Source of the DNA: Gnetum montanum
Lineage: Eukaryota > Streptophyta > Gnetopsida > Gnetales > Gnetaceae
Direction: 5' to 3'
Assembly (NCBI GenBank): GCA_015680685.1
Contig: MNCI01006000.1
Coordinates: 1,067-26,379, forward strand
Length of the DNA stretch: 25,313 nt
The notes below the pieces were generated by a model. That model did no database searches. It had not been told where the DNA came from and worked only from the letters and a program-made list of their open reading frames with translations. Both the position numbers and the translations under genes were made by a program. Shown here in pieces: positions 8,310 to 19,465 of this stretch (position 1 is the first letter of the stretch; each line of letters begins with the position of its first letter).

Positions 8310-11155
8310 TCAAATAGTGCTAGGAGGTGGAGGCTCCTAGGATGCTGCAGGACCTTCACTAGGCTCTCGTGCTTGTGGCAGTGGCATTAGTTAAGGCTAT
8401 CCTACTATTGCTACTACTTTAGGTAGAAGTTGGAAAGCATCCAGTAATGCTTTTATTTCTTTTCTTTACTCTGTGGATCATATGAAATCCATATGACTTC
8501 ATCAATATGGGCTTGTATGAAAATGTCCAATGGGCAAGGCATTATAGGGAACAACTCCTTAGCATTGAAAAATCACGCTGTGAATTGTTTTCATTTGATG
8601 TCAAATGTGTTGACAAGGTTCTATAGGTTGTGGTAGTCATTCATTCTCCTAGTCAAGTCCTTAGCAACTGATTGTTGGTTAGTGAATCAACTCCTGAGGA
8701 ATTCACACTCTACATTGGCTATCTCCAACTTTTGTTTTATCTCTTTATGGTGCTTGAATTTTGCCTCATATAGGAGCTACAAACTGGCTACCTATTTTTC
8801 CAACTCTATTCTTGGCTTCCCTATAGTCAACATAGCCTAGTTTACATACTAGAGATTAGCAAGCTCCATATATTTAGTTATATCCTCTATCTGCAACTCC
8901 ATCAAGTGAATCTTAACTTTGTTATCTGCATTCAACCTATCAAAGATTAGTTTCCACACATCACCTCTTTGTTAGAGTTACAAGAGGGCCTCATTCATCT
9001 TTGCCTTGGCTATCTAAATTTCTTTCTCATTCACCTCCTGAAGGAGTCCAACCTGGTCCCTGTAATGGTTTTTCATCTTTTCAAATTTCAAGGCCTTGTT
9101 CTTCTAGGTAGCTACTTCTATGGCCATTTTTTTATGAAACATCCAAACTTCCTCCATTGAGATCTATTCTCTACGGCCAACCTCCTCTAAATCAAGGTTC
9201 ACCTTGGCTAGCTACTCCTATATTTTTCACACGAATTTGACCATTTGGTCCTTTTGCTCTTCATCATTCCACAGGTAGTGAATATTCTTGGTGAGGATCA
9301 AGTTTTCCTTGTGGACTTGCACCAAGTCCTTACCTGTGTTGAATGCAAGAGCTCCTGATAAGGAGGCATCAAATACTACCATCTTCTTTGCATTCTCAAC
9401 CTCTTTAAGTTTTTCCTGAAGCTACTAGAAAGCTTCCTCTCTATTAAGATTTAGGTTGAGAATGACAGGGTTAGAGAGATGGGCGCACAACTCCATCACT
9501 CTAATAGCCAACCATTTATTTTCAGTGGTGGTTGCCTATAGCTAGGTGTTGGTGATGATTAACTTTCCCTTCATCTCTAGTAGCTCCAACTAGGTTGTTG
9601 TAATCTAATCTAGGAGATCAAAGATCTTCGAAAGCAATTGTCTAGTTCCCACTAGTTGGTCCAACACTTCCTCTTGTTAGGCTACACTAAGCTAACCACT
9701 TCTTGCTCTTGTATAATCTTGAACATCTCTTAAAGTAGCAATTTCTATCATGGTTTCTCCAAGAGCATTCAAGGCCTTGACCATTTTATCAACCACCATT
9801 TCCACCATTGTCTCTTATCTATGGTACTTTATCACTAAGATAGTCACCTCCTTGCCTTCCTCTAGGTGCATTGAAAAATTTGTAGTGTTCCCAAAGATTT
9901 CAAGGAACTCTTGTCCATGGATGGACATCTTAACTTCCTAGGCACTCAAATTTCTTCTTGTGGATGCTTGTGTTCTTTGTGTATAGAATAGTAGGAAGGT
10001 CTCCTCCAATCAACTAATGGTTTGGGTAACATCATTAAGATGGCTCAACACTAGATAGTAGACTGATGGCTCTTCACCACCTATTAATCCCTATTTTTAT
10101 TGCAATAGCTTCTCATGAAGTTGTCTGATTCTTTCAATAGCTACATGGGCTTTCGATGTGATCTCATTGGCAAGTGGTGTTGGTGGCTACTTCTCTTCCA
10201 GCAGCCTTGTGACTACTTTATCTTTTATCTATCTCCTACCAAGATATGACAAGAGCATGGCAGAGCATCTCATTAGCACAATATGATATGCCTTCTCTTC
10301 TATAGAGTTTTTTGATAAAGCATGAAAAGGATATTATCTTTCGTCCTCACTCATTTTCTTTGAAATACTTCTCAATTTCAAGGTAGATGAGCTAAGGGAG
10401 ATTGACTCAGAATTCACTGCTTAGAACAACACACACACAAGCAAAGAAGACTATGAATTTACTTGGCCTACCATAGGATTTTGATTATAGGATACTATCT
10501 TAAAGTATGCACACTTCACCTTAGTTCATGCGTTGTATTCCTTGCGATCCATCCCATAGCAATGTTGGATCCACTCTTTCTTAGCTTTGGAGTCCGCTTG
10601 TGTGGATATCTACACCAATTTTATCCTTGTATTGGGAAAACTGAGGACCTCTACAATGGCCTCAACTAAATAGGAGATGGTTATATCTTTGATTTTGATC
10701 GTCGCATCTTCCTACTAGTTGCTCCAAAATAGATATATCTCTCCCATGTACCATTTTCCACTAGATGAGAGAATGGAACACATGGAAGACCCCTATAGTT
10801 GGGTGTGGACTTCTTTGGATGCTAGGTCCAAGAAGGATCCAAAGTTAAGTTCCTAAAGAATAGAACTTTGGACCTTCTTGGAATGAATCTTCTCAAGTTA
10901 GGCCTCTATCAATGTGACCTCTAGATTTGGTCTTGGCCTTAGTACCTCATCTTCCCTAAATTGATTGGTTTCAACTATGAGAATATGTCAAATAGATTCC
11001 ACTTTAGGTTCCTCCCAAAGAGGTCCCATTACATGGGTTACTTTAGCCTCCTATTCTTAGGAATTTTGTTGTTAATGCTGGTCCCTTCCTCCTTGTGGAT
11101 GCTTCTTCCTCTATTGTGATGATCCTCCTATGAGTGCTCCCCTCTTAGGTACCAT
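8310..11155 (-). pseudogene. Accessory 3' ORF (about 950 codons), coiled-coil protein of unknown function
   Basis: Starting from the minus-strand ATG at 11155 (MVPKRGALIGGSSQ), one frame can be followed to about 8410 with no net frameshift, broken only by more than 40 in-frame stops, mostly TAG. A single frameshift near 8400 then leads to the proline-rich end (EPPPPST) and the stop at 8310-8312. An N-terminal part of about 250 residues looks globular (GSFLDLASKEVHTQL, then IKIKDITISYLVEAIVEVL). MSEDERxYPFHALSKN follows near 10354. The rest is mostly charged heptad-like helix, for example KALKFEKMKNHYRDQVGLLQ near 9090 and KFKHHKEIKQKLEIANVE near 8750. It sits where Athila elements carry an env-like ORF, but I see no signal peptide or membrane helix. 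The last 160 codons align with the ORF at 23970-24464. Function unknown. Confidence 0.75.
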
Positions 11156-11583
11156 CTGTGATCATAAATGTAACCAAGGATTAGTAATGAATGTATAACC
11201 CTTAGTTCTTTTGATACCTCTCTTATTTGGTTAAGTTACACTTAGGTTAGTTTGTAATCATGGTAAATTAATTATTTTATTATTATTTTATTCATTAGCT
11301 ACTCAAGTTTGTTTATGAGGTTCAACTTGGGGTAGATAGCAATTTTAATATTATTTTGATAGTTAAACCTTGGGAAGTTAGAAAAATTTCCGAAACATTT
11401 TCTATTATAAACAACAGGTTTGTAGCCCCCATGATGTAAAGCTTGTCTTTAGTAGCTAAAGGGTGAATCAAATAAGTGAAGTGAAAGTTATGGCACTCAA
11501 AAGGTTCTTTGGGCTCTAAAAAATGGCAAAATCTTCCCTTACGTTTTGAGCAAATGTAAAAAATTTGGCTAAGTATCGATGTT

Positions 11584-11680
11584 ATTTATAGTTTTTTTAT
11601 GCTACATTGATAGGTATGTGTCGACAAGGATGCTTTAATGCATTAGGTCACATCGATGGATGTGTTGACATAGCCATTAA
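11584..11680 (-). promoter_or_regulatory. Possible internal U3-like promoter upstream of the accessory ORF
   Basis: On the minus strand a TATA-like CTATAAATAA (11582-11591) is preceded by a block containing TCGACA, AATGCATT and CACATCGATGGATG. The plus-strand run 'tcacatcgatggatgtgttgacatagcca' (11648-11676) matches the LTR-B U3 stretch 'ttacatcgatgcatgcccatcaacatagcca' (8034-8064) closely, while the flanks do not match the LTR. The accessory ORF starts about 430 bases downstream. Promoter activity is inference. Confidence 0.4.
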
Positions 11681-12009
11681 TAAGAATTTTTCACAGTTAA
11701 AAACTAAGTGTTGGAAAAGAGTTTGATGATGAAATTGGAGTCCAAAGAAAGCCAAAAATGCCTAGAATGATGACAAATCATGAAAGAAGACTTGAAATTG
11801 GTCTAGGAAAGGAGATTTGGAGAAAATTATATTGCCAAGGAGTGCAAAACTAGATGCAAAATTAGAGAATGATGTAATTGAATACAAAATAAGGAACAAG
11901 AAGTTTAACAAAAGCAAACTGAGTATGCAAGTGGATCCTCCCCATAGTAGCCTCATGCTCTTAATGCCCTTGCATACCCTCATACCTAGGAGTACATAGG
12001 CATCAAGGA

Positions 12010-12029
12010 TGATTAATGATCATTAATCA
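12010..12029. repeat. Perfect 20-bp palindrome
   Basis: TGATTAATGATCATTAATCA equals its own reverse complement over all 20 bases, with no spacer. It lies in the non-coding spacer of the 13.1-kb element. No known role is apparent. Confidence 0.8.
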
Positions 12030-13079
12030 CTAAAAATTAAATTTACACAAGAAGCCATCAATGAATTACGACATACCAAAAGAGACACACTAATTAACCA
12101 TGATAGGAGGTAGTGAGGTGGTGGATGGTAAGAGTTAGAATGATGGAAGAGAGTGTGTATGTGGTAATGAAGTCTCGCATCCTAGTCACATGAAGTCCAT
12201 GTGAAACATGTGATTAATGTGACCCAATATTATTCCATCCTTAGTACAAACCAATTCCATCCACTTCCAGTGACTTCACATTAGCACACTTAGACCATTC
12301 GACCTCCAAAGTTCATGAACACTCCCAAAGATCATCCACCATTCCAAATAGAAAAGAAAAGAGAAGTAGGAAGTTAGGAAGGGCCTTAGATAGAGGGGTG
12401 CCTTCAAGCATGGGTAACATGCTTTTCCAACCCCATAACCAATGCTTATAGCCCATTATCTTGTCTAAGGGGTGTGCTTTGAATTTTCATGTTTTTTTTC
12501 AATGGAAACCACACCATGCAAAGACATTCTTCCTATTAATGGTCAACAGTAGGAATGGTGAGAAATTGATGAGAATACCCATAAAACTCAAGAAGGTAGG
12601 AAGGTACAAAATGTGATAAGTCCCCCTTGAAGCCACACCCTTATCAATTCCACTTGATTTGTTCCAAGTCCATTAAGTATCAAGGTCATAGATTCTTTCA
12701 TAAGTTGTAATTAAGAAAGGACCTCATGCTTCCAAGATGGAACAACACCATGGAGTTGAGTGGAATGGGTGGATGACATGATCTCACTACCTATTATCAT
12801 AAGAAAATCAATGTTCCATTAATCAATGTCATAATTCAAAGATGAAATCTATTTATTAAGAAAACAATTCAAAATATAAACTTCAATTGAACTTCCAACA
12901 ATCAACTGTTGTATCAAACACCAAATTCCTGACAGCAATAAAGAAGAAAACACATGTATGCAAATTTAAACAAGGAAAAATATATAAAATAAATTTCAAA
13001 ATACTTAAGAAAATGGAAAATGTATATAGAATGATGTAAAACAAAAAAGTTGAAAAACTAAGTCATTACAGTATATTAG

Positions 13080-14400
13080 CATGGGTGGCCATCTCCCCCA
13101 TGACTAAGTTGGAAGGAGAAGATCTGAAAAATAGACCAAGCTTGACCATCAGTTAAGGTGTTGTGGTCACTAGTTACTCTTGATTCCAAGAAAGGTTTAA
13201 CTTGTTTTGTATTGACCAATAACCATTTGTTTAGGTTGGTTAGATGAATAAATCATCATGGCCCATGATGGAAAAGTTGCATGTATACTATAAGGTTCTT
13301 GCCATAGAATTTCGAACTTTGTACATTCAGGTACATGCATAGGGTTCCAATAGAGAACCTTATCTCTCAGTTGAAATTTAATTTTTCTTATTTTGAGGTC
13401 ATGTCATTGCTTATAATGTGCCTTATGCACTTCATTCAAGGATAGGGCCACTAACTGGTTTTCATCTAGTGTGTACAAGTTCATAAGTTGTTCTCTTTGG
13501 GCTAGACTTAAATCAAGGTCAAGTTCACAAGTCATTTAATGTATACAGAGCTCTATTTGAATATGAAGAGTTGGGAGTTTCCTGTATACTAACTCATAGA
13601 GAGAATAAATAAAAGGAAGTTTCCTTGTTGAACGATAAGCCTAAAGAGGATCATTGATTTTGGTGCTCCAATCTTTCCTATACTTACTAACTATGCATGT
13701 TAGTATTTTTTTTATTTTCTAATTAGTGAGCTTTGCTTGTTCGTTGGGTTGGAGATGTTATGGAGTTGTGAGTTTGTGTTCAACCCCCAAGCATTCAATA
13801 AGTTTTCAAAAAGTGATACTTGTAAAATGTGTTCTATTATTAAAAATTAGTACCCTTGGCAGACCAAACTTGTTTACCAGATTTTGTTATGCAAACCATG
13901 CAACCATAGAGGATGAAAAATTAGTGATGGCAACAACTTCAGCCCACTTTGTGTAGTAGTCAACAATGATGATTATGCATGCCTTTCCATTAGACATGGG
14001 ATTGATGGGCCCCATGAAGTTAATGTCCCAAAGATTGAAAGGCTCTAGTGATTGAATCCACTATTGGAGCCCTTCCATTTGTGTAGTCATCCCTCCATCT
14101 CTTTGGCATCTATCATATGAATGGAAGAAGAGATGGAAATCCCTAAAGATCATTGGCCAATAATACCCTACCATGAGGATTTTAATGGTCATCTTCCTTC
14201 CAGCATAGTGGCCCCTACAAGGACCTTCGTGAGCATCCTAGAAGGCTCAAAGTTTATTTGCATCAAGTACACACCATCGTACGAGGCCATCAGCATAATA
14301 CATATAGAGGTTACCCTTGATTTCCATGTAATGTTTGACCTAATGAAGAAACTATTGTTTCTTATTGTTGCCTCATTCATGTGATATCTCTTGGGTGAGT
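13080..14400 (-). pseudogene. Integrase of the 13.1-kb element
   Basis: The zinc-binding end is visible as KILMVGYYWPMIFRD and SYDRCQRDGG (about 14105-14190), with one Cys of CxxCQ changed to Tyr. The core reads WDINFMGPINPMSNGKA and VDYYTKWAEVVAIT (about 13925-14030), then NKFGLPRVLIFNNRTHF (about 13825-13875) and LQPNEQAKLTN. The three catalytic acids are Asn (14019-14021), Asn (13839-13841) and Lys (13731-13733); the last two are spaced as in a D,D35E core. A C-terminal stretch continues with KDWSTKINDPLxAYRSTRK and RKIKFQLRDKVLYW to about 13200. Several stops and at least one frameshift are present. This integrase could not have worked in its present form. Confidence 0.85.
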
Positions 14401-14479
14401 AGGCAGGAGAGGATGTGATTGTACTAGATGAAAATCTTTGAAATCTTGACCATCAACAACATCAAAAAATAGGATTTCA

Positions 14480-14850
14480 TCTGAAAATTGATCAAACAAT
14501 GATCCTTCATCCTCTTTACTGTCCCATCATAACCAAGACAAGTGGTTAACAACCACATTCTTGGTTTCCTCTCTATCAATCATCATAAGATCAAACTCTT
14601 AAAGAGACACCAACCACCATATGACACGAGGACTCACCATTGGCTTGTTCATCAGGAACTGTATAACACTATGATCGATGTGCACAAAAATTTTTTCTCC
14701 AAGCACATAGTGCTTGAATTTCTCTAAGGCATACACCACTACCATAAGCTTCTTTTCAGTGGTAGTTTAGTTTAGTTTTACACCCACAATTCTTCTGCTT
14801 GTACAATGGATGTAGTATGGATGTTTTTGATTTTCCAATTATGTAAGCAC
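14480..14850 (-). pseudogene. RNase H of the 13.1-kb element
   Basis: Pieces in order read HIMIDASNYFLQVVL (near 14860-14890), RRIVGVKLN, TTTEKKLMVVVYALEKFKHYVLGEKI, FVHIDHSVIQFLMNKP and the WL-rich segment ending NVVVNHLSWL (near 14530). These match the Ty3/gypsy RNase H, with CDAS..A, a TTEKELLAVV-like helix, TDH..L and VADxLSR. The Asp of DAS is present. In-frame stops are fewer here than in RT. RNase H would remove the RNA template during reverse transcription. Confidence 0.8.
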
Positions 14851-15880
14851 CACTTGCAAAAAGTAATTAGATGCATCAATCATGATGTGAAATGACCTAG
14901 ACTAGTCAAGTGCCCATAGGATTCAGGTATCTACGAGCTTCTATTTTAACTATTGGAATGTGCTCTCACATTTCCTAGTCTAGGTGAATCATGCATCTTT
15001 CTTCATGAGTCTTACCAATGGTTTGGAAATTTTTGAGAAGTTTTCAATAAAGCACCTATAATAACCTATGTGACCAAGGAATGACCATACATCTTTCACT
15101 ATTTCTAGTTGCCTAGTTATTCCTTAGATGACTTGTACTTTTTGCAGGTCCACCTTGATCCCTTTGTTGGAAATTTTATGCCCCAATACAAAGCCTTCCT
15201 AAACCATCAAATGGCTCTTTTTCCAATTGAGCCTCAATCCACACATCTTTGAAGTACTTGCTTAAGGTAGCCCAAGGCTTACCCAAATGTATCCCCATAG
15301 GTAGGGAAGTCATCCATAAAGACTTCTACCCCACTACCAATTTGTTATTAAAAGATGCCAAGGACTAGTCGTTGGAATGTAGTGGGGGCATTACACAAGC
15401 CAAGGGGCATCTTTCTGTATGCAAACGTCCCTTAAAACTTGTAAATGTAGTCTAGGCCTGGTCCTCTAATGCTATTTATATTTGGTTATAACCACTATAA
15501 CCTTTTAGAAAGTTGTAGTAGCAATGCCCTGCTATAGTGTCCAACACCTGGTCCACAAATGGCAACAGAAAATGATCCTTGTATATCACCATGTTCAACA
15601 GCTGAAAGTTTATGCAAACTCTCTATTTTTATCCTTTCTGTGGAATAATAACAAGTAGCTAACCTAATTGCTATCATAATTGGGTAGATGAACCCAACTT
15701 TGAGGAGTTGCTCAATCTCCTCCTTAGCATCTACTTGAGTTTGGGGTTTAATCTTTGTTGTGATTGTCTCTTTGGCTTTATGGAGGAGTCTATGTAGATT
15801 TGGTGCTAACATATCCAAGGATCTATCCTTGTAATCTAATGATATAACCAAGCAAAAATTTTTGGCCATTTGTTTACCAC
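14850..15880 (-). pseudogene. Reverse transcriptase of the 13.1-kb element
   Basis: It begins within the open stretch 15495-15869, where KEEIEQLLKVGFIYPI is the hallmark N-terminal RT segment. The frame then shifts and gives INFQLLNMVIYKDHFLLPF and LKGYSGYNQI (about 15480-15600), then TERCPLACVMPP and VEVFMDDF (15306-15320), the catalytic YxDD-type box with both Asp retained. DHF.LPF, YSGYNQI and FMDDF are typical of Athila-like OTA elements and unlike the YIDD box of most Tat elements. Stops and frameshifts are many, especially after the active site. Confidence 0.85.
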
Positions 15881-16249
15881 TTTCAACAATTACTATTTCT
15901 ATTCAAGAGCAAGTATGGCACTAATGATCACCAGCTTACGATTACTGATAAAAGCATATTCCATGCTTGCTAATAGAGCCTTTAATTTAAGGGGCTCTTA
16001 CTTGAAATTATTAGGGATCTCCAACTCTTCCCAATCTATGTTTCTTTGTGCATTTGAGAGTTGACAATGGAGTTGCTGCATTTTGTCCATGCTTTCCACA
16101 TAAGTGCTAGTAAGGCTCTCAACTAGTTCCATGCATATATTGGATTCATTTTCATCATCTATTATCAACCACTAGGTACCTTCTTGTTTTGTATCTTGCA
16201 TACAGGTGCCTTAGAATCACTACTATTTCTACATAGTAATTACATGCTT

Positions 16250-16720
16250 GAATTGATGTATCTATGATGGTCCATAGTTTTTACATGCAATGGCACCATG
16301 TGTCATTGTATGCAATGTTTTGAACTCTCTTCTTCTTCACTTTTCCAAATTCATTTTCATTGGAAGTTTCCAAGAAAATGTCTTGAATTCCCATTCTAGC
16401 ATCACTTGTGCTTAACCATGCTCTTCCCATAATGATAGGGAATTTCCCCTTGTAATTTTCCACGTGGATCACTAGTAAATCAATAGGATAGGACCACCCA
16501 TAAATGACAATCATAATGTCCTCCACTAGCCCCAAAGGGATAGTGATAGATTGATCTGCCAACTCTAATCTCTTGGGAAACTAAGTTGTCTCCAAAATCC
16601 AATTCCAAAAGAGCCTTGCATGGTTCATTTTTTATGATCTGTAAGTAGATTGGATCACTTCTTAGGAAGGTTACTAGCCTTAATCCAATTTGTGACCACA
16701 TGGATCAACATGATAGTATG
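16250..16720 (-). pseudogene. Retropepsin-type protease of the 13.1-kb element
   Basis: Two overlapping frames together give the protease. One reads CKALLELDFGDNLVSQ (about 16580-16625), the position of the catalytic D[LS]GA..N box, here damaged. The other reads ADQSITIPLGLVEDIMIVI, SYPIDLLVIHVENYKGKF and PIIMGRAWLSTSDARMGI, matching the flap and the ILGRPFL..A segment of Athila/Tat proteases. About 20 residues normally found between the catalytic box and LADRS are missing, together with a frame change. It would have cut the Gag-Pol polyprotein. Confidence 0.8.
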
Positions 16721-17780
16721 GATTTGGGAAGATTTTTTATTTGAAGGTGGCTTGGTATGACTTTTAGAGATAGAAGTAGTAGGGTTGGTAGCCACAGGTG
16801 TTTCTAAGAATTTTGTGGGGCTATTGGTTCAAAGAATGGTCTCTTACAAGGCTTGGATTCAAGATCACTCGATTAGGTATCTAGTTATAGATTCACTGAC
16901 CTTGCAGTGTTTCTTTGCCATGGTTGCATGGGAATTTCACCCTGCATAAATGGAGCAAGCAACAAATGTGTGGTTGGTTATGGTGTAGAAGTTGATGAGT
17001 GTTGAGGAGGATAAAAGGAAAAAGGAGACTCCCCTCTTGGAGAAGGTGCTTTGTAAAACTCTAGAGGATAGTTTTGGTAAGGGAAGGAAGCATGGCTAGA
17101 AGAGTCACATGGGGATACAGGCTACTAGACATAGTATTCATAGGGATTAGGTTGCATGTAAGGATATTGCTATCATAGTGATGGCATCCCCCATAGCTAT
17201 GGGTGTTGCCACTGTTAATTTGCTCTTGAGGTTGAGGAGGTGCTCCACTTGAATAATATGTTTGTTTGTGGAACTACTACTTATAGTTTCCTTGTAGATA
17301 AGGTAATCACCTAGGTGCTTATTATTTTGCCAATCTATAATTTAAAGTGTATACCCCAGATTCTTGCAAGTGTGAAAATACTAGACAACATCCCTTATAA
17401 TGTTCATATTGGAAAATGTCATAACCATCATCATTGATTTCAAAATTTGCAACCTCCTCTACAATTGTAGTTTCACCCTTATTTTTATAATATCCCTATT
17501 CTATATCCTTTTTCTTCCTCCTTTCTTAATCACTACCTCCTTGGTCTCTTTGCTCCTCTACAATCTTCAAAGCTGTTTGGAACTTCTCATCCAAGGAGTT
17601 TTACATCTTATCTATCTTAGCTGATATTTTGGTAATAGATTTTTAGATCAACAAGGTTTTTCTCTACATCACTTTATCAAGTGATGCCTCCTCCTCATTA
17701 TCTTAAAAATGCACCTTCCTCATGTGAATGAAGGGATCCTTGTTATACTCCTCTGCACTTTCTCATTTCTTAAGCTTACC
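16721..17780 (-). pseudogene. Gag C-terminal and linker region, Pro/Gln/Tyr-rich
   Basis: Minus-strand pieces include TYYSSGAPPQPQEQINSGN (near 17210-17270), YPYMQPNPYEYY (near 17130-17160), ASFPYQNYPLEFYKAPSP and SPFSFYPPQHSSTS (near 16990-17090). This low-complexity Pro/Gln/Tyr/Ser-rich stretch lies between the gag core and protease, as in Athila/Tat polyproteins. I found no clear CCHC knuckle; a possible CFHTCKN near 17370 is not convincing. Stops interrupt it. Confidence 0.55.
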
Positions 17781-18330
17781 TTCTTCTTTGGCCACCTAAT
17801 CAATTAGCCTTTGGATTAGATGAACCCTTAGCTTAGAAAGTCTCCCTTGGGCATAGATCCCAAGAGCTTTTCTTATTTCATTCTTGAGTCCATTTATGAT
17901 ATGATGCAGCTAATCCCTTTGGGAGTATCCATGGCCTAGGCATTGATGCAAAAGAGAATAGTACTTGTCCAAGGCTACATCCAAGGACTCATGATTATCT
18001 TGTTTCCATCCTTGGATTTTCCTCCACAACTTGAACACTCTAGATTAGTTGGGTACTCATCATTGAATAACTCCACCATCGTACTCAATCAACTAATAGA
18101 TTTGAGTTCCAAGGACTGGTACTAGCTCTTAGCTTCATTAATAAGTATCCTTGGAAATAGTTTTAGCTTTTGCCAATTATTTTTAATGTTCTACAAGACA
18201 CAAGCATCATAAAATTCTCACAAATGATTCTATGGATCTAAGTTATATCCCCCCTCAGATATGAGGATATTGTTCATATCTAGCCTCTTGATTCAACTAT
18301 CTTTCAAGTGCCTAGTTGGAATTCTAAATA
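17781..18330 (-). pseudogene. Gag core (retrotransposon gag domain)
   Basis: The minus strand reads NHLxEFYDACVLxNI and NNWQKLKLFPRILINEAKS, then YQSLELKSIS, MVELFNDEYPTN and, after a frame change, ESLDVALDKYYSLLHQCLGH, IINGLKNEIRKALG. This is the standard plant Ty3/gypsy gag core: the LKLFP..L...A..WY.SL segment, then the E(S)L.EA...F..LL..CPHHG segment. Gag would form the virus-like particle. Stops and at least one frameshift are present. Confidence 0.85.
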
Positions 18331-19446
18331 CCTCTAAAATGTTTAAGATATTTCTAGTAGCCAATAGAGGTTCATCATAGTTATAATGGTTTCGGTGGCC
18401 CCTATTATGGCCATGATGTCTACGGTAAGTCTTACTATGCCTTCTTTCTCGAAAAGACTCCTCTCATTATTACTGATCTTACCCCTATTCTCTACTATCC
18501 CAGTGGGATCTACATTCACCCCTATCCCATGACTCATCTTCATCCTGATCATGGTGACTCTTTCTTTTAGCTCAACCTCTATTCCTCTTGTCAGAGTTGG
18601 AGGAGAAAGATGACGACAATGATGATTAGGATTAGGAAGAAGGAGAATCAGCACCATAACGATCATTGCTAGATCCTCTTCTTTGATTTCTATCCTGATC
18701 CTTGTGTTTTTTTTATCTTTACACTTGTCATTATCCTTACTCTTAGGTGAATGGTTGTGAGTATTATCTTTTGAGGTTCCCTAATCTTCAGAACTATTCT
18801 TTCCCCCACCCAAGTTGTCCAAAGTTGATTGCAACCTCTAGGTAAGGGTCTTCCCATTAAAGAAAGGGGAAGAGTTTGTGTATTAGAATTATCCTAAAAA
18901 GAAGTCCTTACCTTCTTTTTGTTGCTGCAAGAATAACTAGGTAGGGGTCTTCTTATCTTTAGAAGCCTCATATTATGCTTCCATCTACTGATCCTTCTGT
19001 AATTGGACATTAGTGGGATGATAATCTTAATAGATGTGGTTTTGGACCTCATATTTTATGTTAGGTCTAGTGATGCCCAACTTGATTAGATTGTCCATTA
19101 GCATTACAAGATCAGTTGGGAGGCAACATAATGTTTCCTTCCATATCCCTCCATTGCAACTAATCATCCTAATGTAGGATGAAGATGAAATCTAGAGTGT
19201 AAGGGTCTAGATGGGTGTAAATAACATAAAGTTGTTGGGGCATTTTCTAGACCCCCTATCTTTGATTTATTTCACCTATGAATGATGGAGATTCTTTCTT
19301 ATGAGAAGAGGTCATGTTAGCATTTTCTAAGAATAAATAGTGTGCTTACTTTTATCTCCTTAATCATTTATCTTTGAACGATCTTTATAACTTCTTTATA
19401 TGATATCACTATCTTTTCCTACTTAGTGTAATTAGCTAGACAAAAT
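18331..19446 (-). pseudogene. Gag N-terminal region and leader of the 13.1-kb element
   Basis: Between the gag core and the primer site the minus strand gives Arg/His-rich pieces (ERRHSKTYRRHHGHNRGHRN near 18370-18450) and Ser/Asp-rich pieces near 18600-18800, all with stops. The 107-codon frame at 18343-18666 is an overlapping frame, not the gag frame. The stretch nearest the primer site (about 19180-19446) has no readable coding and is probably leader. The gag start codon could not be fixed. Confidence 0.5.
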
Positions 19447-19464
19447 TCCTTGGCAACAATGCCA
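19447..19464 (-). other. tRNA-Asp-type primer binding site of the 13.1-kb element
   Basis: The minus strand reads TGGCATTGTTGCCAAGGA one base after the LTR end. It matches TGGCGCCGTTGCCGGGGA, complementary to the tRNA-Asp 3' end and typical of Athila/Tat elements. The four differences are all transitions of the C-to-T or G-to-A type. Confidence 0.8.
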
Positions 19465-19465
19465 A

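Larger units (their letters stand above)
11156..13079 (-). other. 1.9-kb non-coding spacer between integrase and accessory ORF
   Basis: No domain was recognised in either strand; the small overlapping frames at 11762-11999 face each other and look random. Two features stand out: a U3-like block with a TATA box and CATCGATG palindrome (11584-11680) and a perfect 20-bp palindrome (12010-12029). Spacers of this sort in long plant Ty3/gypsy elements may hold splice sites or internal promoters for the 3' ORF. An inserted foreign repeat is also possible. Confidence 0.5.

Noticed and set aside
11762-11999. Opposed small ORFs, the minus one with a hydrophobic segment that might suggest an env-like protein
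   Set aside because: The frames overlap on opposite strands with no homologous copy, and the hydrophobic run mirrors a Lys/Asn-rich frame on the other strand.
14121-14384. Plus-strand 87-codon ORF as a gene
   Set aside because: The minus strand here encodes the integrase zinc-binding region, including the YYWP segment.
18343-18666. 107-codon minus-strand ORF
   Set aside because: The gag similarity lies in a different frame; this one is an overlapping reading of an Arg/His-rich gag stretch.
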